Source: Sphingomonas sp. PP-CE-3G-477 (GTDB lineage: Bacteria; Pseudomonadota; Alphaproteobacteria; Sphingomonadales; Sphingomonadaceae). Taken from it: DNA of 64,000 nt. Below the pieces are notes generated by a model. The model ran no database searches. It saw only the letters and a list, made by a program, of their open reading frames with translations, and had not been told where the DNA came from. The DNA lies in contig NZ_QAOF01000008.1 in the NCBI RefSeq assembly GCF_003050745.1, positions 112,837 to 176,836 of the forward strand, in the 5' to 3' direction. Below, in pieces: positions 54,225 to 63,910 of this stretch. The translations under genes were made by a program, and so were the position numbers. The first letter of the stretch is position 1, and each line of letters begins with the position of its first letter.

Positions 54225-55118
54225 GTGAACGAAGCCGAGTTTATTGCCGCTCTCCGCCGGCTCCCGCTGCACCCGGCGGCGCGTGGCCTCAACGACGATA
54301 CCGCGCTGCTCGACGCAGGCCCGCTCGTCGTCACCACTGACACGCTCGTCGAAGGCGTGCACTTTCTCCAGACCGACCCCGCGCAGGACGTCGCGTTGAA
54401 GCTGGTCGCGACCAACCTTTCCGATCTGGCCGCCAAGGGCGCTAGACCCGAAGGCATCCTCCTCAACTACCCGCTTGGCGACGATGCTTGGGATCACGCG
54501 TTTCTCGAAGGGCTCGCGGAAGTCCTGACGGCCTTTGGCACGCGCATCATCGGCGGCGACACCGTGACGCTTCCACCGAATGCGCCGCGGGTCCTGACGG
54601 TCACCGCGTTCGGCAGCGACGCCGCCGCCCCTGCCCGCAACGGCGCACGGGTAGGTGACGCGCTCTACGTCACCGGCACAATCGGCGATGCCGGTGCGGG
54701 GCTAGCCATCGCACTCGGTGCACAAGGCCCAGCGGAACTGCTCGCCGCATACCGGCGCCCGCAGCCACGGCTCGGCGACGGCCGCATCCTCGGTCCCCAG
54801 GTCCATGCTATGATGGACGTCTCCGACGGGCTGCTCATCGACGCGTCCCGCATGGCGCTCGCCAGTGGCCTCGCCGTCAGCATCGACCTCTCGCGCATTC
54901 CCCTCTCCGACGCCTATCGCACCTTCTCCGGCGACCGGATCGCCGCAGCCACCGCGGGAGACGACTACCAACTCCTTTTTGCTGCACCGCAAGATTTCGT
55001 TACCGACGCCACTCTGATCGGCGCGTTTTCAGCCGGCTCGGGACTTACCCTTCACGACTCCGGCAAACCCGTCCCGCTCCCGCCAAGTCTAGGCTACGAA
55101 CACAAACCTAGAGGATAA
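54225..55118 (+). CDS. thiL: Thiamine-monophosphate kinase
   Basis: Phosphorylates thiamine monophosphate to the diphosphate cofactor. 297 residues from GTG 54225 (NEAEFIAALRRLPL). AIRS-like motifs: GLNDDTALLDAGPLVVTTDT, LVEGVHFLQTDP, TNLSDLAAKGARPEG and MMDVSDGLLIDASRMA, all with metal/ATP-binding aspartates. The C-terminal TAGDDYQLLFAAPQD is also typical. It is downstream of nusB, a frequent order in alphaproteobacteria. Confidence 0.95.
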   Translation: MNEAEFIAALRRLPLHPAARGLNDDTALLDAGPLVVTTDTLVEGVHFLQTDPAQDVALKLVATNLSDLAAKGARPEGILLNYPLGDDAWDHAFLEGLAEVLTAFGTRIIGGDTVTLPPNAPRVLTVTAFGSDAAAPARNGARVGDALYVTGTIGDAGAGLAIALGAQGPAELLAAYRRPQPRLGDGRILGPQVHAMMDVSDGLLIDASRMALASGLAVSIDLSRIPLSDAYRTFSGDRIAAATAGDDYQLLFAAPQDFVTDATLIGAFSAGSGLTLHDSGKPVPLPPSLGYEHKPRG

Positions 55119-55209
55119 CTTGCGCAATACCCCTGCACTGGTAGGTTCCTTACATCGGGACTCGGCAAATCCGGGACCGGAGAGGACCTGACAAGAGGGA
55201 TATTGCCGT

Positions 55210-57366
55210 ATGACGACCGTCTATTTGGCCATGATCGGCGGCGTCATCGCCGTCCTATATGGTTTCGCCACCAGTCGACAGGTGCTCGCCGCGTCCCCCG
55301 GCAACGCAAAGATGCAGGACATCGCCGCCGCCATTCAGGAAGGCGCCAAGGCCTATCTCGGGCGGCAATACACCACGATCGCGATCGTCGGAGTCATCGT
55401 CGCGGCGATTCTGCTCTTCACGCTCGGCTATCTCTCGACGATCGGCTTCGTCATCGGTGCGGTGCTCTCGGGTGTCGCGGGCTATGTCGGGATGAACATC
55501 TCGGTCCGTGCCAACGTCCGCACCGCGGAGGCCGCGCGGACCTCGCTGCAGGCTGGCCTGACGCTGGCGTTCCGATCGGGTGCGGTCACCGGCATGCTCG
55601 TGGCGGGTCTCGGCCTGCTCGCGATCAGCGCGTTCTTCTGGTATTTGACCGGACCCGCAGGCCACGCGCCCAACGACCGGATCATCGTCGAGGCGCTGAC
55701 CGCACTCGCGTTCGGCGCCTCGCTGATCTCGATCTTCGCGCGATTGGGCGGCGGCATCTTCACCAAGGCGGCGGACGTTGGCGCGGATCTGGTCGGCAAG
55801 GTCGAGGCAGTTATCCCGGAGGACGACCCCCGCAACCCCGCCGTAATCGCGGACAATGTCGGCGATAACGTCGGCGACTGCGCGGGCATGGCCGCCGATC
55901 TGTTCGAGACGTACGTCGTCACGCTGGGTGTCACGATGATCTCGATCGCGCTGCTGATCCAGGCGAGCGGCGCAGAACTGATGCGGCTGATGACTCTCCC
56001 GCTGCTTGTCGGCGGCGTGTGCATCGTCACCTCGATCATCGGCACGTACATGGTCCGGCTCGGTGGCGGCAGCATCATGGGGGCGCTGTACAAGGGGTTC
56101 TTCACCTCGACGATCCTGTCGATCCCGGCGATCTACCTCGCCACGCAGTATGTGCTCGGCGACCTTCACCGCGTGATCGGCGGCGCAGGCTTCCTCGATC
56201 CCGCGAGCGACGATCTCACCACGCAAGCCGCCCCCTCGCTGACGCAGAGCTTCACCGGCATGGACCTGTTCTGGTCGATGATGATCGGCCTCGTCGTGAC
56301 CGGGCTGATCGTTTGGATCACCGAATACTACACCGGCACCAACCACCGCCCGGTCCAGTCGATCGCGAAGGCATCCGAGACCGGCCACGGTACCAACGTC
56401 ATCCAGGGCCTCGCGATCAGCCTCGAATCCACCGCGCTGCCGACGCTGGTCATCGTCGTCGCGGTGATCGTCGCGTATCAGCTGGCCGGGATCATCGGCA
56501 TTGCGTTTGCGGCAACGGCGATGCTCGCGCAGGCCGGCATGGTCGTCGCGCTCGACGCCTACGGCCCGGTCACCGACAACGCAGGCGGGATCGCCGAGAT
56601 GGCCGGGCTGCCCGACGACGTCCGGCAGAGGACCGATGCGCTCGACGCGGTCGGTAACACCACCAAGGCGGTTACCAAGGGCTATGCGATCGGCTCTGCC
56701 GGACTCGCGGCGCTGGTGCTGTTCGGCGCCTACACTACCGATCTTGCTACGTACTTCCCTGACGTCACGGTCGATTTCAGCCTCAGCAACCCGTACGTCA
56801 TCGTGGGCCTGTTGCTTGGCGCACTGCTCCCGTATCTGTTCGGCGCGTTCGGAATGACCGCGGTGGGTCGCGCAGCCGGCGCCGTCGTCGAGGAAGTCCG
56901 CGAGCAGTTCCGCAACAACCCGGGCATCATGCTCGGCACCAGCCGCCCCGACTACGCACGGACGGTTGATCTCGTCACCAAGGCGGCGATCCGCGAGATG
57001 ATCGTGCCCTCGCTGCTGCCCGTCCTCTCACCGCTCGCCGTATATTTCATCATCACCGCAGTCGCGGGCCAGGCCGCCGGCTTCGCCTCGCTCGGCGCGA
57101 TGTTGCTGGGCGTGATCGTCTCCGGGCTGTTCGTCGCGATCTCGATGACGAGCGGTGGCGGCGCGTGGGACAACGCCAAGAAATGCATCGAGGACGGCCA
57201 TCACGGCGGCAAGGGGTCCGAGGCGCACAAGGCCGCTATCACAGGTGACACCGTCGGCGATCCCTACAAGGACACGGCCGGCCCTGCGGTGAACCCGATG
57301 ATCAAGATTACTAACATCGTCGCGCTGCTGTTGCTCGCGGCACTCGCCGGCGGCGGAGTGGGGTGA
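55210..57366 (+). CDS. hppA: K+-independent H+-translocating inorganic pyrophosphatase
   Basis: Membrane-bound proton pump using pyrophosphate. 718 residues with about 16 membrane helices. The active-site region is [20 protein letters not shown], then [20 protein letters not shown], and near the end [10 protein letters not shown] and [20 protein letters not shown]. The [20 protein letters not shown] stretch has Lys where K+-dependent enzymes have Ala, which marks the K+-independent class (established correlation). A hairpin terminator follows. Confidence 0.96.
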   Translation: MTTVYLAMIGGVIAVLYGFATSRQVLAASPGNAKMQDIAAAIQEGAKAYLGRQYTTIAIVGVIVAAILLFTLGYLSTIGFVIGAVLSGVAGYVGMNISVRANVRTAEAARTSLQAGLTLAFRSGAVTGMLVAGLGLLAISAFFWYLTGPAGHAPNDRIIVEALTALAFGASLISIFARLGGGIFTKAADVGADLVGKVEAVIPEDDPRNPAVIADNVGDNVGDCAGMAADLFETYVVTLGVTMISIALLIQASGAELMRLMTLPLLVGGVCIVTSIIGTYMVRLGGGSIMGALYKGFFTSTILSIPAIYLATQYVLGDLHRVIGGAGFLDPASDDLTTQAAPSLTQSFTGMDLFWSMMIGLVVTGLIVWITEYYTGTNHRPVQSIAKASETGHGTNVIQGLAISLESTALPTLVIVVAVIVAYQLAGIIGIAFAATAMLAQAGMVVALDAYGPVTDNAGGIAEMAGLPDDVRQRTDALDAVGNTTKAVTKGYAIGSAGLAALVLFGAYTTDLATYFPDVTVDFSLSNPYVIVGLLLGALLPYLFGAFGMTAVGRAAGAVVEEVREQFRNNPGIMLGTSRPDYARTVDLVTKAAIREMIVPSLLPVLSPLAVYFIITAVAGQAAGFASLGAMLLGVIVSGLFVAISMTSGGGAWDNAKKCIEDGHHGGKGSEAHKAAITGDTVGDPYKDTAGPAVNPMIKITNIVALLLLAALAGGGVG

Positions 57367-57377
57367 TCTGATTAGAG

Positions 57378-57413
57378 TCGCCGAGCGGCCAAGTTACCCT
57401 GGCCGCTCGGCGA
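57378..57413 (+). terminator. Hairpin terminator of hppA
   Basis: Arms TCGCCGAGCGGCCA and TGGCCGCTCGGCGA, fully complementary, with an 8-base loop. Only 12 bases after the hppA stop. No long T-run follows (CCATTCACTG). Confidence 0.65.
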
Positions 57414-57611
57414 TCCATTCACTGCCCGGTTCTTCAATATTTGCCATCCATTCCCGCACGACAACACGGCTGTGCGCCGCGTGCGCAATTTCCGCTCGGT
57501 CCGATCGACTTCGGCGCTGCGCCGATCCGCTGCATCCCCCTCTTGTTCAGGCTACCGAACGCGATACTCTGTGCCCACGGTCGTTGGGGAATGGCTTGGG
57601 GGAGACTATCA

Positions 57612-59588
57612 ATGACGTGGCGTATGGGTCTGCTGGCTGGTGCAATGATACCGGCGATCGCGGCGGCACAGACCGCGCCACCGCCCGCCGCCACGCCGAA
57701 GGCCACCGCTACCGTCTCGACCCCGGTACCGGTCGAAACCTTCGCCAAACTGCCCGGCATCGCCAATCCGAAGCTGTCGCCCGACGGCACGCGCATCGCG
57801 GCGAAGATGGCGATCGACGGCGTCCAGGTGCTGGTCGTCGCGCCGCTGTTTCCCGGTGGCAAGCTCGCCGCGATCAAGGTCGGGGCGACGGTCGACATCA
57901 ATTGGTGGCGCTGGGTCGGTGACGACTGGCTCGCGGTCGGCGTCGGTTCGCAGGACATGCTGTACGGCGAAGAGATCTACATCACGCGCACACTGGGCGT
58001 CAAAGCCGACATGACCAAGGTCAACCGGATCGACTGGACGCATTCGGGTGTCCGCGCGGACGAAATCCTGTGGACGGCGCGCGACGGGACGCCGCGTGTC
58101 CTTCTGTCGCGCCAGACCGGGATCGAAAGCGAAAGCCAATGGTATCCCTCAGTCTCTGAGGTGGATCTCTCGACCGGCAAGACCAAGACCGTCGCTGGCA
58201 GCCAGACGAACGTCTTCGACTGGTATGCCGATGGCGCAGGCGTCGTCCGGATGGGCTATCGCTACGACGACGATACCCGAAAGAGCTCGCTTCTGTACCG
58301 CAGCGCCAATCGCGATCCGTTCAAGATCATCGCATCTGCCCGCGGCAAGCAGGATATCGTCATTCCGGTGACGTTCCGCGCCGACGGCACGGCCATCGCC
58401 ACGGACGATTCCGGCGGTCGCGACGAGGTGTTCGAGGTATCGCTACCCGACCTGAAGCTCGGCAAGAAGCTGTACGGCGCGGATGGCTACGACGTCGATG
58501 GCGTGATCGAGAATGCGACCGGCGACGACATCGACGGTATCACCGTCACCGATCGCTTCGGCCATATTGTCTGGCTGAACCCCAAGCTGAAGGAAATCCA
58601 GGACGCGGTCGACAAGGCGGTCGGAGAGCGGCGCGCGCGCATCGTGTCGTGGGATCGCACCCGGTCGAAATTCCTGGTGCAGGTCGGCTCGCCGTCCCAG
58701 GCGGGGGCGCTGTATTTCTACGATCCCGCGAACGGATCAATGCAGCGCTATTCCTGGCAGAACGACGTGCTGAAGGCGCGAACATTGTCGCCGGTATCGA
58801 CGATCCGGTACAAGGCGCGTGATGGCGTAGAGATCGAGGCATTGCTGACCTTGCCGCGTGGGCACAGCCCCAGGAACCTGCCGCTGATCGTGTTGCCGCA
58901 CGGCGGCCCGTTCGCGCGCGATTCGGAAGATTGGGACTGGTGGACGCAGTATCTGGCGGAGACGGGCTATGCCGTCGTCCAGCCCAATTACCGCGGCTCG
59001 TCTGGCTACGGGACCAGTTTCGCCAAGCTCGGCGAGGGGCAATGGGGCCTGAAGATGCAGGACGATCTCGACGATGCGATTACGCATCTGGCTAAACAAG
59101 GCATCGCCGATCCGAAGCGCGTGTGCATGGCCGGCGCGTCCTATGGCGGCTATGCAGCGATGCGCGCGGCGCAGCGGAACGGCACCGGCGATGCGGCGCC
59201 CTATCGGTGCGCGATCTCCTATGCCGGCGTGTCCGATCTGCAGGCGATGCAGCGCTACGATGGCAAGTTCCTGTACGGAAAGACGCGCGGCGACTGGCTG
59301 AAGAAGCAGGCGCCCGACTATCGCAGCGTTTCGCCGCGCTATGGTGCGCAGACCTTCTCGATCCCGATCCTGATGCTGCACGGCAAGGAGGACAAGCGCG
59401 TGCCCGTGAAGCAATCGAGGATGATGGCAGCGGCGCTGAAGGAGGCGGGCAAGCCGTACGAGTATATCGAACAACCGCTCGGCGATCATCATTTCACGCG
59501 CGGTGAGGACCGGCTCGAATTCCTGAAGGCGATGGGTACGTTCCTGGCAAAGTATAATCCTGCATGGCTCACGGATACAGCGCGTTAA
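57612..59588 (+). CDS. S9 family prolyl oligopeptidase-like peptidase, exported
   Basis: 658 residues from ATG 57612 with a signal peptide (MTWRMGLLAGAMIPAIAAAQ). The N-terminal part forms a beta-propeller-like domain (VLVVAPLFPGGKLAAIKVGA and repeats). The C-terminal alpha/beta hydrolase domain has the nucleophile in MAGASYGGYAAMRA, Asp in LMLHGKEDKRVPVKQS and His in PLGDHHFTRGEDR. HGGPFARDSEDWDWWTQYLA is typical of acylaminoacyl-peptidase-like S9C enzymes. Periplasmic peptide degradation is the likely role. Confidence 0.92.
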   Translation: MTWRMGLLAGAMIPAIAAAQTAPPPAATPKATATVSTPVPVETFAKLPGIANPKLSPDGTRIAAKMAIDGVQVLVVAPLFPGGKLAAIKVGATVDINWWRWVGDDWLAVGVGSQDMLYGEEIYITRTLGVKADMTKVNRIDWTHSGVRADEILWTARDGTPRVLLSRQTGIESESQWYPSVSEVDLSTGKTKTVAGSQTNVFDWYADGAGVVRMGYRYDDDTRKSSLLYRSANRDPFKIIASARGKQDIVIPVTFRADGTAIATDDSGGRDEVFEVSLPDLKLGKKLYGADGYDVDGVIENATGDDIDGITVTDRFGHIVWLNPKLKEIQDAVDKAVGERRARIVSWDRTRSKFLVQVGSPSQAGALYFYDPANGSMQRYSWQNDVLKARTLSPVSTIRYKARDGVEIEALLTLPRGHSPRNLPLIVLPHGGPFARDSEDWDWWTQYLAETGYAVVQPNYRGSSGYGTSFAKLGEGQWGLKMQDDLDDAITHLAKQGIADPKRVCMAGASYGGYAAMRAAQRNGTGDAAPYRCAISYAGVSDLQAMQRYDGKFLYGKTRGDWLKKQAPDYRSVSPRYGAQTFSIPILMLHGKEDKRVPVKQSRMMAAALKEAGKPYEYIEQPLGDHHFTRGEDRLEFLKAMGTFLAKYNPAWLTDTAR

Positions 59589-59669
59589 AACTCCAGTTTG
59601 GAGCATACCCGCAGACCGTGGATGCATCTCGCTTGGACGAACGCTCGTTTGTGCCCGCATCCTCCACTG

Positions 59670-61145
59670 ATGCGCAACAGGCCCGAGAATCATCTTTTCT
59701 ATGGCGACAACCTCGCCGTGCTGCGCAAGGAGATCACCGACGAGAGCGTCGACCTGATCTACCTCGACCCGCCGTTCAATTCGAACGCCAACTACGGCAT
59801 CCTTTTCAAGGAGCCCGACGGCAAATCCTCCAGCGCGCAGATCGAGGCGTTCGAGGATACCTGGCATTGGAACGAGACTGCGGAGGACGCCTTCGATCAG
59901 GTTGCCCGCAGCGGCAATACCAAGGCGTTCGACCTGTTGAACGCAATGCGCGGGTTTCTCGGCGACAATGACATGATGGCGTACCTGGCGATGATGGCGG
60001 TCCGCCTGCTCGAACTGCACCGCGTCTTGAAGCCGACCGGCAGCCTGTATCTCCACTGCGATCCGACCGCGAGTCATTACCTGATGCTGCTGCTAGACGC
60101 GATCTTCGGCAAGCGGCATTTCCAGAACGAGATCGTCTGGAGCTATCGCCGTTGGCCATCGGTCTCGCACCGGTTCCAGCGGATGCACGATTGCCTGCTG
60201 TTCTACACCAAGAGCGAAAGCGGCAATCTGTTCAACACGCTCACCGTGCCGCCGTCGGCAAGTTCGCTGAAACGGTGGATGGGATCAATGCAGAAAGTCA
60301 CGTTCACGGCCGACGGCATGCGCAACCCGACCCGGGAATCGGGCACCTCGCTGGGTGTCGCCATGAGCGACGTCTGGGAAATACCGATCATCGCCCCCGT
60401 CTCGAAGGAACGGCTCGGCTACCCTACGCAAAAGCCGGTGGCGCTGCTCGAGCGCATCATCGCCGCCTCGTCGAACGAAGGCGACGTCGTGCTCGATCCG
60501 TTCTGCGGGTGCGGCACTGCGGTGCATGCCGCGGAGAAACTCAAGCGGCAATGGATCGGCATCGACGTCACGCATCTTGCCATCTCGCTGATCGAGAAGC
60601 GGATGAAGGATGCGTTTCCCGCCGTCACCTTCACCGTCGAAGGCACCCCGAAGGACCTCGCCTCCGCCTATAACCTCGCGCTACGCGACAAATACCAGTT
60701 CCAGTGGTGGGCGGTGTCGATGGTCGATGCGCTGCCGTTCGGCGGCAGGAAAAAGGGTGCGGACGGTGGCATCGACGGACTGATCTATTTCAACGATCAT
60801 GACCCGGCATCGGGCAAGATGGTGACGCACCGCGCAATCGTATCGGTCAAGGGTGGGCTTAATCCGGACACCGCGATGGTCGAGACGCTCGCCGCGACGA
60901 TCGCGCGCGAGAAGGCACCGATCGGCATCCTCATCATGAACGCCAAACCGACGCGCGAGATGGAGCGCCGTGCCGCCGCGGTCGGCATCTACCGTGCCGG
61001 CGTCGACGAGACGTTTCCCAAACTCCAGATCCTGACGCTTGCCGATCTGTTCCAGGGCAAACGCCCGCGCATCCCCAACGTCGACCACGCCGCGTTCCGG
61101 CGCGCGGCACGCGAGGCCAACGCGTTTCAGCCGAGCCTGCTGTGA
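59670..61145 (+). CDS. Beta-class DNA methyltransferase fused to Mrr-like nuclease-type domain
   Basis: 491 residues from ATG 59670 (MRNRPENHLFYGDNL). Motif IV DPPF at 33-36 precedes motif I DPFCGCGT at 276-283, the beta-class order; DPPF favours adenine or cytosine N-methylation, not resolved. From about 360 a second domain follows: KKGADGGIDGLIYFND and, after a strand, AIVSVKGGLNPD, giving a D...VK pattern like PD-(D/E)xK/Mrr domains, then LIMNAKPTREMERRA and LQILTLADLFQGKRP. No specificity or separate nuclease gene is near. It sits between the S9 peptidase gene and infA. Confidence 0.85.
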   Translation: MRNRPENHLFYGDNLAVLRKEITDESVDLIYLDPPFNSNANYGILFKEPDGKSSSAQIEAFEDTWHWNETAEDAFDQVARSGNTKAFDLLNAMRGFLGDNDMMAYLAMMAVRLLELHRVLKPTGSLYLHCDPTASHYLMLLLDAIFGKRHFQNEIVWSYRRWPSVSHRFQRMHDCLLFYTKSESGNLFNTLTVPPSASSLKRWMGSMQKVTFTADGMRNPTRESGTSLGVAMSDVWEIPIIAPVSKERLGYPTQKPVALLERIIAASSNEGDVVLDPFCGCGTAVHAAEKLKRQWIGIDVTHLAISLIEKRMKDAFPAVTFTVEGTPKDLASAYNLALRDKYQFQWWAVSMVDALPFGGRKKGADGGIDGLIYFNDHDPASGKMVTHRAIVSVKGGLNPDTAMVETLAATIAREKAPIGILIMNAKPTREMERRAAAVGIYRAGVDETFPKLQILTLADLFQGKRPRIPNVDHAAFRRAAREANAFQPSLL

Positions 61146-61325
61146 CATTCCGCGTCCGTCGTCCTCGACCGGTGCTCTTGTCCAACGCCGCTCGATGGCC
61201 GATATAGGGATCAAGCAAGCGGGTTCGGGCATCACGCCCGTATCCGCTTTCGGCCGCGCTTTCCTTTTTCGCGAACCTGCGGTAAGGGCGCTCGTCCCGA
61301 AATTCCCCCAATTCAGAGATTATAT

Positions 61326-61544
61326 TTGGCCAAGGAAGAACTGCTCGAGATGCGCGGCCGCGTGGTGGAACTCCTCCCCAACGCGATGTTCCGGGTTCAG
61401 CTCGAAAACGACCACGAGATTCTCGGTCACACCGCCGGCAAGATGCGCAAGAACCGCATCCGCGTGCTGGTCGGCGACGAGGTGCTGTGCGAACTCACGC
61501 CGTACGATCTGACCAAGGGTCGCATCACCTACCGCTTCAAATAA
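61326..61544 (+). CDS. infA: Translation initiation factor IF-1
   Basis: 72 residues: [20 protein letters not shown], then [20 protein letters not shown] and [22 protein letters not shown]-fold protein binding the ribosomal A site. The start codon is TTG at 61326; no ATG exists that would give the conserved N-terminus, and the ATG at codon 9 would cut it. A weak purine stretch (CAGAGA) lies upstream. The maf gene follows 45 bases later. Confidence 0.96.
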   Translation: MAKEELLEMRGRVVELLPNAMFRVQLENDHEILGHTAGKMRKNRIRVLVGDEVLCELTPYDLTKGRITYRFK

Positions 61545-61589
61545 GCCCGTGGGTGCCTAGGCGCCTGCCGCTTCTATAACGAGGCACCA

Positions 61590-62156
61590 ATGCTGGTCCT
61601 GGCCTCTTCCTCGCCCCGCCGCCGCGATCTGCTCGCACGGCTCGGCGTCGTGCCGTCGCGCGTGGAATCCCCCGACATCGACGAAAGCCCGCGCAATGCC
61701 GAGCCGCCGCGCGCGTATGCACTGCGGCTCGCAGTGGAAAAGGCCAGCGCTGTTGCACGCGCCGAGGGCGAGATCGTGCTTGCTGGCGACACCACGATCG
61801 CGCTTGGCAGCCGCATCCTGCCACCCGCCGACACTTTGGAAATCCAGCGCGATCTGCTCGGCAAGCTGTCGGGCCGTCGCCACCATTGCCTGTCCGCGGT
61901 CTGCGTGATCGACGCGACCGGCAAGGTGCGCTCGCGGATCGCCGACACGATCGTCGCGTTCAAGCCGCTCTCCCCCGCCGAGATCGACGATTATCTCGCG
62001 TGCGGCGAAGGGCTGGGCAAGGCTGGCGGCTACGCGATCCAGGGCCGCGCAGAGGCGTTCGTCCGCTTCCTGTCGGGCAGCCATTCGGGCGTTGTCGGCC
62101 TGCCCCTGTTCGAAACGCGCGCGCTGTTGAAGACCGCAGGCGTCGCGCTTGCCTGA
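61590..62156 (+). CDS. maf: Maf family nucleotide pyrophosphatase
   Basis: 188 residues. Starts MLVLASSSPRRRDLLARLGV, the Maf signature, then LAGDTTIALGSRILPPADTL and CGEGLGKAGGYAIQGRAEAF. Maf proteins hydrolyse non-canonical or methylated nucleoside triphosphates (dTTP/UTP/CTP-type) for pool cleaning. Next gene overlaps by eight bases. Confidence 0.95.
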   Translation: MLVLASSSPRRRDLLARLGVVPSRVESPDIDESPRNAEPPRAYALRLAVEKASAVARAEGEIVLAGDTTIALGSRILPPADTLEIQRDLLGKLSGRRHHCLSAVCVIDATGKVRSRIADTIVAFKPLSPAEIDDYLACGEGLGKAGGYAIQGRAEAFVRFLSGSHSGVVGLPLFETRALLKTAGVALA

Positions 62157-63108
62157 TACGGGGCCTGCATGGCTTTACGAAGCCGGCATCGGCGAAGCGC
62201 GGGCCGCGCTGGTGGACGACGACCAGATAATCGAAGCTGCGATCGAACTCGATACCGAGGCATTGAAGGTCGGCCTCGTCGGCTGCGCGAGGCTCGTCGA
62301 ACTGCTGCCGGGCCGCCGCGGTCGCGTTACGCTCGACGGCGGCGAGGCGCTGATCAACCACCTCCTCCCCGGCATCACGCAGGGCGCCAGCCTCACCGTC
62401 GAGATCGTCCGAGAAGCCCTCCCCGAAGCGGGCCGTGCGAAGCTCGCCAAGGCCGTCCCCAGCGACCTGCCGCCCTGCCCTGCCCCGACACTGTACGAGC
62501 GCCTGATGGCGACCGGACTGCCCGTCCGCAGCCCGCGCGCCCACGAACCCGACGCACTGGAGGCGGCGGGCTGGTCCGAACTCCTCGACGAGGCGGTGAG
62601 CGGCGAGATCGTGTTCCCGCTCGGCGCGCTCCGCCTTTCGCCGACGCCGGCGATGACGCTGTTCGATGTCGACGGCGCGCCGCCACTCGATACGCTCGCA
62701 GTCGCCGCCGCACATGCCGTGGCGCGGGTGATACGCCGACATGGCATCGGCGGCTCGATCGGGATCGATTTTCCGACGATCGCCGGCAAGGTGCAGCGCA
62801 ACGCCGTCGCCGCGGCGATCGACGAGTCCCTGCCGCAACCGTTCGAGCGCACCGCGATGAACGGCTTCGGTTTTCTGCAGATCGTCCGGCCAAGGCCCCG
62901 CGGGTCGATCCCCGAGATCCTCCGCGCCGATCCGGTCGGCGCCGCGACCCGCGCGGCGCTCCGGACGCTCGAACGCACGCCGCCGACCGCCTCGCGTCGC
63001 CACACCCTACCCGCAGCCGTCCATGCACGTCTGATGACGCGCCCGGATTGGCTCGCGGAACTCGCGCGCCGTACGGGCGTCGTTCACGAACTGGAGAGCG
63101 CCCGATGA
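62149..63108 (+). CDS. RNase E/G-like protein
   Basis: 319 residues from a TTG at 62149 overlapping the maf stop. Weak but recognisable RNase E/G pattern: GSIGIDFPTIAGKVQRNAVA aligns to the catalytic Asp strand (VVIDFIDM type), then FERTAMNGFGFLQIVRPRPR to the SRFGLLEMTR segment. The second catalytic Asp (DRARVQ region) is not evident, where the sequence reads QPFERT. It is shorter than RNase G and lacks the zinc-link cysteines. Such proteins sit before yacG in many alphaproteobacteria; activity is uncertain. Confidence 0.7.
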   Translation: MPDTGPAWLYEAGIGEARAALVDDDQIIEAAIELDTEALKVGLVGCARLVELLPGRRGRVTLDGGEALINHLLPGITQGASLTVEIVREALPEAGRAKLAKAVPSDLPPCPAPTLYERLMATGLPVRSPRAHEPDALEAAGWSELLDEAVSGEIVFPLGALRLSPTPAMTLFDVDGAPPLDTLAVAAAHAVARVIRRHGIGGSIGIDFPTIAGKVQRNAVAAAIDESLPQPFERTAMNGFGFLQIVRPRPRGSIPEILRADPVGAATRAALRTLERTPPTASRRHTLPAAVHARLMTRPDWLAELARRTGVVHELESAR

Positions 63109-63278
63109 CAACCGTCAAATGCCCGATCTGCGACCAGCCCGCGGTGCCCGAATACAAGCCGTTCTGCTCGAGCCGCCACCGCGACCGCGACCTGTTGCAG
63201 TGGCTTGGCGAGGGCTATCGCATTCCCGGCCGATCAATTGCGCAAACGGGGCTGGACAGCGCCGAAGACCCCGACTAA
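63105..63278 (+). CDS. yacG: DNA gyrase inhibitor YacG
   Basis: 57-residue zinc protein: KCPICDQPAVPEYKPFCSSR then HRDRDLLQWLGEGYRIPG. Cys-x2-Cys and the second Cys with His/Cys form the zinc site. YacG binds GyrB and inhibits its activity. ATG 63105 overlaps the preceding stop by four bases. Confidence 0.95.
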   Translation: MTTVKCPICDQPAVPEYKPFCSSRHRDRDLLQWLGEGYRIPGRSIAQTGLDSAEDPD

Positions 63279-63331
63279 ACGCGCCCTTCCGATCGCAAGG
63301 TCGGACGCTTCTCCGGTCCCAGACCGGACGT

Positions 63332-63407
63332 GCCCGGATAGCTCAGTTGGTAGAGCATGCGACTGAAAATCGCAGTGTCGGCGGTTCGACCCCGTCTCCG
63401 GGCACCA
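63332..63407 (+). tRNA. tRNA-Phe (GAA)
   Basis: 76 bases from GCCCGGATAGCTCAG to CCGGGC-ACCA with encoded CCA. Anticodon loop CTGAAAA, anticodon GAA. Acceptor stem GCCCGGA pairs with TCCGGGC. It is followed by an integrase remnant facing it. Confidence 0.96.
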
Positions 63408-63489
63408 TTTTTCCGTTTAATTACAACGATTAATCGCGAACGTCGTGAGAGCGATTCTGGCCTGGTGTAATTTCAGTGTAATTGCGCCT

Positions 63490-63910
63490 CTAACCCGACG
63501 CCGCTCCCAATTTTGAACCTGTCACACCGAATCCCAAATGGTTGACTGCGTTATCGACGTGCAGACCATCGACGTGAGCGTAACGTAGAACCATCGATAT
63601 CGTTTTATGCCCGCTCACTCGTTGAACCGTCGGCAAATCAACCCCGGCTTTGACCAGTCTTGTGATAGCCGTGTGGCGCATGACATGCGGCGTGATTGCC
63701 TTCGGGTCGAGCCCCGCTTTCTCAACGGCGCGCGCAAAGGCTTTACGAAACGTGTGACGATATCCGGTCTTACTGCCCGGCCCACCTTTAAACACGTACC
63801 CGGTAGATACCTTCTGGGTCTCCATTATCCCCTCTAGCACCGCTGCAAGCTCTACAGGGACCGGCTGCTCGCGCTCGCCAGCCTTTGCCTCTGGAATGTA
63901 GAAACGTGGC
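63490..63910 (-). pseudogene. Tyrosine integrase, C-terminal fragment
   Basis: Open frame entering from the right: FYIPEAKAGEREQPVPVEL, then GYRHTFRKAFARAVEKAGLD, HxxR in TPHVMRHTAITRLVKAG, and VSGHKTISMVLRYAHVDG with the last His and the Tyr. The first catalytic Arg and the N-terminus are missing: the coding sequence is cut by IS-like repeats at about 63911. It lies 82 bases from tRNA-Phe, which is its probable attachment site. Confidence 0.75.

Noticed and set aside
53496..54497. 333-codon minus-strand frame over nusB and the repeats
   Set aside because: Contains translated repeat sequence (LSGKRAGVRG, LTPILSPEGRG), a known artefact of such palindromes; nusB and thiL are on the plus strand.
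62169..63278. Long plus-strand frame overlapping the RNase-like gene and yacG in another phase
   Set aside because: Arginine-rich shadow; the true frames give an RNase E/G-like pattern and the YacG zinc motif.
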